DNA from: Staphylococcus warneri
GTDB lineage: Bacteria; Bacillota; Bacilli; Staphylococcales; Staphylococcaceae
Assembly: GCF_900636385.1 (NCBI RefSeq)
Contig: NZ_LR134269.1
Coordinates: 2,232,001-2,296,000, forward strand
DNA: 64,000 nt
Reading direction: 5' to 3'
Shown here: piece after piece, positions 56,940 to 64,000 of the stretch
How positions within the stretch are numbered: the first letter of the stretch is position 1
Layout of the letters: each line of letters begins with the position of its first letter
Position numbers and translations under genes: made by a program
The notes under the pieces: generated by a model
Told to the model about the DNA's origin: nothing
Database searches by the model: none
What the model saw: only the letters and a program-made list of their open reading frames with translations

Positions 56940-59900
56940 ATCATCAATCACTGTTCCATCAGTAGATGGAGACGTATTTCCATTAGCATCTGTTGCTGTA
57001 ACGCCAATATGATCTCCACCTTTTAGATTTTCTCCAGCTGGGATGTCAATCACATAGTTACCGTTTTCATCTGTTTTACCTGTTGCTGTTGTACCATCTG
57101 GGAATGTTATTGTCACTGTTGAGCCTGGTTCCGCTTTACCTGTGATTGTTTTATCTCCCTTATGAACTGGATTAACAGTTGGCGCTTCTGGTGCTGTTGT
57201 GTCTGTTACTACTGTTGTTGCTGGTTCTGACGTATTGCCATCTTTGTCAGTCGCTGTGACTGGTAATGTTTCTCCGCCTTTTAGATCTTCGTTAGATGGA
57301 ATATCGATCACATAGTTACCGTTTTCATCTGTTTTACCTGTTGCCGTTGTGCCATCTGGGAATGTTACTGTCACTGTTGAACCTGGCTCTGCTTTACCTG
57401 TAATTTGTGTATCTTCACTTGTTACCGGATTGATTGTAGGTACAGATGGTGCTGTTGTGTCTGTCACTACGGTTTTTGCTGGCTCTGATTGATTACCATC
57501 TTTATCAGTAGACGTTACTGGTAATGTTTCTCCACCTTTTAAGTCTTCGTTAGATGGAATGTCAATCACATAATTACCATCTGCATCTGTTGTGCCACTA
57601 GCTTTCGTGCCATCTGGGAATGTTACCGTTACTGTTGAGCCTGGTTCTGCTTTACCTGTGATTTGTGTATCATCACTTGTTACCGGATTAACAGTTGGTA
57701 CAGATGGTGCTGTTGTGTCTGTTACTACTGTTGATGCTGGTTCTGACGTATTACCATCTTTATCAGTAGACGTTACTGGTAATGTTTCGCCACCTTTTAG
57801 GTCTTCATTAGCTGGGATATCAATCACGTAATTGCCATCTGCATCAGTTGTACCAGTTGCTTTTGTGCCATCTGGGAACGTTACTGTTACCGTTGAACCT
57901 GGTTCCGCTTTACCTGTAATTTGTGTATCATCACTTGTCACTGGGTTCACTGTTGGTACAGATGGTGCTGTTGTGTCTGTCACTACTGTTGTTGACGGTT
58001 GTGATTCATTACCGTCTTTATCTGTAGCTGTTACTGGTAATGTTTCTCCGCCTTTTAGATCTTCGTTGGCAGGAATATTAATCACATAATTGCCATCTGC
58101 ATCTGTTTTACCAGTTGCTTTTGTGCCATCTGGGAATGTTACTGTCACTGTTGAGCCTGGCTCTGCTTTACCTGTAATTTGTGTATCATCACTTGTTACC
58201 GGATTAACAGTCGGTACAGATGGTGCTGTTGTATCTGTTACTACTGTTGTTGCTGGTTCTGATTCATTTCCATCTTTATCAGTAGACGTTACTGGTAATG
58301 TTTCGCCACCTTTTAGATCTTCGTTAGCAGGAATATTAATCACATAGTTACCGTCCGCATCTGTTGTGCCACTAGCTTTCGTGCCATCTGGGAACGTCAC
58401 TGTTACCGTTGAACCTGGTTCCGCTTTACCTGTAATTGTCTTATCATCACTTGTTACCGGATTAACTGATGGTACTGTTGGTGCTGTTGTATCTGTTACT
58501 ACTGTTGTTGATGGTTGTGATTCATTACCGTCTTTATCTGTAGCTGTTACAGGTAATGTTTCGCCACCTTTTAGATCTTCGTTTGCTGGGATGTCAATCA
58601 CATAATTACCATCTGCATCTGTTGTGCCACTAGCTTTCGTGCCATCTGGGAATGTTACTGTCACTGTTGAGTTTGGCTCTGCTTTACCTGTGATTTGTGT
58701 ATCATCACTTGTTACTGGGTTTACAGATGGTACCGTTGGTGCTGGTTATGATTTATTACCATCTTTGTCTGTTGCAGTAACTGGTAATGTTTCTCCACCT
58801 TTTAGATCTTCGTTAGCTGGAATGTCAATCACATAATTACCATCTTGATCAGCTGTACCAGTAGTTGTTGTACCATCTGGGAACGTTACTGTTACTGTTG
58901 AGCCTGGTTCTGCTTTACCTGTGATTGTCTTATCATCACTTGTTACTGGGTTTACAGACGGTGCTGTTGGTGCTGTTGTATCTGTTACTGTTGTTGTAGT
59001 TTCTCCAGATTGGTTTCCAGCTTTATCTGTAGCTGTTACTGGTAATGTTTCTCCACCTTTTAGATCTTCGTTAGCTGGAATATCGATAACATAATTGCCA
59101 TCTGCATCTGTTGTACCACTAGCTTTTGTACCATCTGGGAACGTTACTGTTACTGTTGAGCCTGGTTCTGCTTTACCTGTAATTTGCGTATCATCACTTG
59201 TTACTGGATTTACAGACGGTGCTGTTGGTGCTGTTGTATCTGTTACTGTTGTTGTTGCCGGTGCTGATGTGTTGCCAGCTTTATCTGTTGATGTAACTGG
59301 TAATGCTTCTCCACCTTTTAAGTCTTCATTAGTTGGGATAGTAATTGTGTAATTTCCATCCTCATCTGTTGTACCACTAGCCGTATTTCCGTCTGGGAAT
59401 GTTACTGTCACTGTTGAGCCTGGTTCCGCTTTACCTGTGATTGTCTTATCATCGCTTGTTACCGGATTAACAGTCGGTACTGTTGGTGCTGTTGTATCTG
59501 TTACTACTGTTGTTGCTGGCTCTGATTTATTGCCATCTTTATCTGTCGCAGTAACCGGTAGGGTCTCTCCACCTTTTAAGTCTTCACCACTCGGAATATT
59601 AATCACGTAATTGCCATCTGCATCTGTTGTACCACTAGCTGTATTTCCATCTGGGAATGTTACTGTCACTGTTGATCCTGGCTCTGCTTTACCTGTAATT
59701 TGTGTATCATCGCTTGTCACTGGATTCACTGATGGTACTGTTGGTGCTGTTGTATCCGTTACTACTGTTGTTGCTGGCTCTGATTTATTACCATCTTTAT
59801 CTGTTGCAGTAACTGGTAATGTTTCGCCACCTTTTAGATCTTCATTCGCTGGAATATCTATTGTGTAGTTTCCATCTGCGTCCGTCGTTCCAGTAGCTGT

Positions 59901-62069
59901 CGTACCATCCGGGAATGTCACTGTCACTGTTGATCCTGGCTCTGCTTTACCTGTAATTTGCGTATCATCACTTGTCACTGGATTCACTGATGGTACTGTT
60001 GGTGCTGTTGTATCTGTTACCACTGTTGATGCTTGTTCAGATGTGTTTCCAGCTTTGTCTGTTGCAGTAACTGGTAATGTTTCTCCGCCTTTTAAGTCTT
60101 CGCTTGAAGGGATATTGATAACATAGTTTCCATCTGCATCTGTTGTGCCACTAGCTGTATGACCATCCGGGAATGTTACCGTTACTGTTGAGTTTGGCTC
60201 CGCTTTACCTGTGATTTGTGTATCGTCACTTGTTACTGGATTGACTGTTGGCGCTTCTGGTGCCGTTTTGTCAGAAACTGTTGTTGTTGCTTCTTCTGAT
60301 TTATTACCGTCTTTGTCTGTCGCTGTAACTGGTAATGTTTCGCCGCCTTTTAAGTCTTCATTCGCTGGAATGTCTATTGTATAGTTTCCATCTGCGTCTG
60401 TCGTACCACTAGCTGTCGTACCATCTGGGAATGTTACTGTTACTGTTGAACCTGGTTCTGCTTTACCTGTAACTGTTTTATCTTCACTAGATACTGGATT
60501 CACTGATGGTACTGTTGGTGCTGTTGTATCTGTTACCACTGTTGACGCAGGTTGAGATGTATTGCCAGCTTTATCTGTAGATGTAACTGGTAATGTTTCG
60601 CCGCCTTTTAGATCTTCGTTAGATGGAATATCAATCACATAATTACCATCTGCATCTGTATTGCCTGTTGCTGTAGTGCCATCCGGGAATGTCACTGTTA
60701 CTGTAGAGTTTGGCTCTGCTTTACCTGTGATTGTTGTATCTTCACTTGTTACTGGATTGACTGTTGGTGCTTCTGGTGATGTTGTATCTGTTACTTCAGT
60801 TGTCGCAACATCAGATTTATTACCAGCTTTATCTGTAGAAGTCACTGGTAACTCTTCTCCACCTTTTAAGTCCTCATCTGTAGGAATATTGATAACATAA
60901 TTGCCATCTGCATCCGTTGTACCAGTAGCTGTATTTCCATCTGGGAATGTTACTGTCACTGTTGATCCTGGTTCCGCATGACCTGTAATTGTTGTATCTT
61001 CACTTGTTACCGGATTAATTGTTGGTACTGTCGGTCCCGTTGTATCTGTTACAGTCGTAGTCGCTGCGCCAGATTGGTTACCTGCTCCATCTGTTGATGT
61101 CACTGGTAATGCTTCTCCACCTCTTAAATCTTCATTGGCAGGGATATCAATTGTATAATTACCGTCGCCATCTGTTGTCGCATTAGCTGTTGTACCATCT
61201 GGGAACGTTACTGTTACTGTTGAATTTGGCTCTGCTTTACCTGTGATTGTTTTGTCTTCACTTGTTACTGGGTTGATGGTTGGTACTTCAGGTGGTGTTT
61301 TATCTAATACTGTTGTACCAGCATCGACTGACACATTACCTGCTGCATCTGTTGCAACTACACTTAATTCTTCATCACCTTTTAAGTCTTCAGAATCTGG
61401 AATACCAATTGTGTAATTACCCGAAGCATCTGCTGTCGCTGAAGCTTTTGTACCATCTGGGAATGTTACTGTTACTGTTGAGTTTGGTTCTGATGTACCA
61501 GTAATTGTTTTATCTTCACTTGTTACATCATTAATTACAGGTTCTTTTGGTGCTGTAACATCTACAACTGTTGTATTTGCAGCCGTCGATGTGTTTCCAG
61601 CTTTATCAGTTGAAGTAACGCCTAATGTTTCGCCACCTACTAAATCAATATTGGTAGGTACAGCCACTCGATAACTACCATCTGTTGCTGTAATTGCTTG
61701 AACTTTAGTCCCATCTGGGAATGTTACTGTTACTGTTGAGTTTGGTTCTGCTTTACCTGTGATTGTTTTATCTTCACTTGTTACTTGATTGACTGTTGGT
61801 TGATTTGGTGCTGTTGTATCTGTCACAGTCACGTTTGAATCAACTGATTTATTGCCTGCAGCATCTTTAGCTGAAGCTTTAATTGTTTCTCCACCAGTAA
61901 AGTCTTCATTAGCTGGAATATTAACAGTATAATTACCTGATGCATCCGCAGTTGTAACTTGCGTAGTACCGTCTGGGAATGTCACTGTTACTGTTGAGTT
62001 CGGTTCTGCTTTACCTGTAACCGTTGTATCATCACTTGTTACCGGGTTAATCACTGGCGCATCTGGTGC
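56940..62069 (-). repeat. Twenty 258-bp Ig-like repeats (Bap C-repeat type)
   Basis: Twenty head-to-tail units of 86 residues, each starting near APxxPxxNPVTSxD and holding GKAEPGSTVTVTFPDG and NEDLKGGETLPV. The unit between repeats 13 and 14 is shortened by 27 bases. The N-terminal units (1-6) differ more from each other; units 9-19 are nearly alike. A diverged lead unit (APLVDPVDDNDTTI) precedes the first. Confidence 0.93.
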
Positions 62070-64000
62070 TGTTGCATCTGTCACTGTTACTGTTGGTGAA
62101 ACCGCACTTGTTTTACCATTTTTAGTTGCAGTTGATGTTAATTGAGTTCCTGCAGCTAAAGGTTTTGATAAAGTTAACGTACCAGTTGTACTGTTTGCAC
62201 CTAATGTAACTGTACCAATGACATTATTATTACTATATTTTACTGTCACTGTTGAACCAGCAGTACCATGTACGCCAATAGTCGTGTCGTTATCATCGAC
62301 AGGATCCACTAATGGTGCTGGAACAATAGTATTATCTACAATATTAAATGTATTTGTTTCATCATTATCATAATTTGGTGCATCAATAGCAATTGTGTAT
62401 TGACCAGCAGCTGATTTTGGAATCGTTACAGTAAATGTACCATCACTATTAACAGTAGACGTACCAATAACTTGACCTGTTGAATTAATAACTTTGGCAG
62501 TTTGTGTACCTGCATTTGGTTTTAACGTTACTGAACCACTAACTTTAGTGTCATTAATCGTAATATCTGCAGCATTCGGCTGACCTACTAATGGTGACGT
62601 ATGATATGTTTTCACTTCGTCTCCATCATTTTTAGTATCGCCATCTGTATCTGCATTATTTGGATCAGTTAATGATACTTCTCTTTCATATCGATCTAAT
62701 AAGCCATCTTTATCATAGTCTTGTAATTCTAATGAAGATGTACCTAATGTATTATTAATTTACCAGCATTATCAGTAAGGTATCCAGCAAATGTAAAGTC
62801 TTCAACTTGGTCAGTTGTAGAACTAATTAAATTACCTTTGCATCATATTGTGCATCTTTAGTTAAAATATTATTTGGACTTTGATTTAATTTAATAACGA
62901 TTCTCATACCTACTGTTTCAGGTAAACCATTATTAAATTCGATTAATTTATTTAAATCACTTGCTGTAATCGTACCATTACCGTTGGCATCGATAGATAA
63001 ATCTGCCACTTTGTTAGCAGCATTATAAGTTTTATCAAAACCTTTTAATCCATCATAATCATATTTATCTAATTCAACACTTTGAATAAATGGAATTAAA
63101 TCTTTATCAATTTGGTAATTATAACTCCATTGTTTATTTTGAGCGCCACCATATCCGAAGATACCATCTTTGATAACTTGTTGGTCAACGATAATTGCGC
63201 CATTATTGCCTACTTTAGTGTCTAAACTAGCTGTACCACTACTTGCTTTAAAATCATTTGCGTTTGCTGTTGATTTATTGTTGTTTAAAGAAACTAAATC
63301 TTTATCAGCATCTGTAAGGAAGTAACCACTACTTTCAGACGTACGAATAATTGTATTATTAGAAGAATCTCGAACATAAATTTGATAATTTAATTTATTA
63401 TTAGATAAATCTCCAGCATTATTTAAAATATTTCCTACAGTATCATCTAATTCAATTTTACCGCCTGATGCAGTTTTAGATGCTAAAATTTCTGCACCAC
63501 CAAATAATCCACCGCTAGCTCTAATATAATTGACTTCCCAAATATTAGAAGGTGTACCGTCATCGTTTTTTAATCTTGTAAATTGAACCGGCGTATTACT
63601 TCCAGCTGGGTTAACTGATATTTTCGTTACATGATCAGCAATTTTAGAGTCTAAGTTTAAGTCGATTTTATATCTTGTTCCTGAGTTAGCACCCGACATA
63701 TAAGCATCAATATTAAATGGAATTGATGTACTATTTTTAACAGCATCTGAATCTAAAGCCTCCGGGTCAAAAACTAATGACGCAAATGTATAGTTATCTG
63801 ATGTTGCTAAAGATTTTTGAACATTTTGATCTGTATTCGTAACAGCTGCTGCCAACATTCTAGGTGTAGCCATTGCACGCATAAACGTTCTAGTTCTAGG
63901 TGGTGTAGCTAATGTTTCTGTACTCTTCTGTTTGTTTGCCATTTCAGTTAAGGCTGCTTGTAAAACGGCTTGATTAATTTCTTCATCAGTTGCTTTATTG

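Larger units (their letters stand above)
56403..64000 (-). pseudogene. bap: Bap/Bhp-family LPXTG biofilm adhesin, disrupted, N-terminus outside window
   Basis: The gene enters from the right edge and ends at 56403; over 2530 codons are visible in three pieces. Piece 1 (64000-62827) is the Bap B-like region (GTRYKIDLNLDSKIADHVTK, LNYQIYVRDSS, ETVGMRIVIKLNQ). Piece 2 includes the calcium-binding-like DYDKDGLLDRYERE and DTDGDTKNDGDE, then 13 of 20 Ig-like repeats. Piece 3 (frame from 58745 down) has the last seven, a Pro/Thr wall-spanning region and the sortase signal LPETG (56514-56528), a hydrophobic helix and KRRR. Breaks: two single-A losses (62837-62839, 62759-62761) and a TAA at 58746-58748. 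Bap drives biofilm and forms amyloid in S. aureus. As read, the product would lack the wall anchor. Confidence 0.85.

Noticed and set aside
57592..60900. Series of 79-85 codon plus-strand open frames spaced 258 bases apart
   Set aside because: They are antisense to the adhesin repeats and arise from the repeat codon pattern; no ribosome sites or known motifs.
56940..62069. Regular repeats considered as a CRISPR array
   Set aside because: Units are 258 bases, contiguous and coding for Ig-like domains; no spacers and no cas genes.

Overview
The window reads as a Staphylococcus chromosome, most likely a coagulase-negative species. The evidence is the low GC content, the staphylococcal order of housekeeping genes running from the S1-domain gene and divIC through mfd, rplY, prs, glmU, spoVG, purR, ispE, veg, ksgA, metG, holB and tmk to an rRNA operon, a Sle1-type LysM/CHAP amidase, and a Bap-type LPXTG surface protein. 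The species cannot be fixed from the sequence alone.

Layout. Positions 1-26365 carry a long co-directional minus-strand block of core genes for division (divIC), ribosome rescue (rqcP), nucleotide pool and envelope functions (mazG, a flippase), transcription-coupled repair (mfd), translation (pth, rplY, ksgA, rnmV, metG, rsmI), precursor synthesis (prs, glmU, ispE, tmk), regulation (spoVG, purR, ricT, darA) and replication (yabA, holB). The block ends with a PLP decarboxylase and a SpeG-like polyamine acetyltransferase. Positions 26366-32030 hold an rRNA operon (16S-23S-5S on the minus strand) with no tRNA in the spacer, flanking processing stems and a consensus promoter. The 5S gene has an aberrant 3' third, and part of it is duplicated 310 bp downstream. 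Positions 32342-40464 contain recR, ebfC, dnaX, a GNAT acetyltransferase, the SRP RNA, the trehalose operon treP-treC-treR with an operator palindrome inside the promoter, and tRNA-Ser(UGA).

Positions 40517-50500 contain glutamate synthase gltB-gltD with the divergent regulator gltC, a YibE/YibF membrane pair, a GNAT and a NUDIX gene. From 50.6 kb the region turns accessory and surface-related. It holds a small orphan membrane-type protein, a frameshifted TarM/TagE-like glycosyltransferase, a convergent NAD-sugar epimerase, the Sle1-like cell-wall hydrolase, a cold-shock gene, a DUF1304 membrane protein, and a giant Bap-family adhesin (56403 to beyond 64000) with 20 Ig-like 86-residue repeats and an LPETG anchor. 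The adhesin frame is broken by two one-base A-run losses and one nonsense codon. No CRISPR array, insertion sequence or prophage was seen.

The core blocks behave as ordinary operons with overlapping or closely spaced genes and Rho-independent terminators. The points most worth a second look are the broken adhesin, the odd 5S gene with its satellite copy, and the speG gene next to a basic amino-acid decarboxylase.
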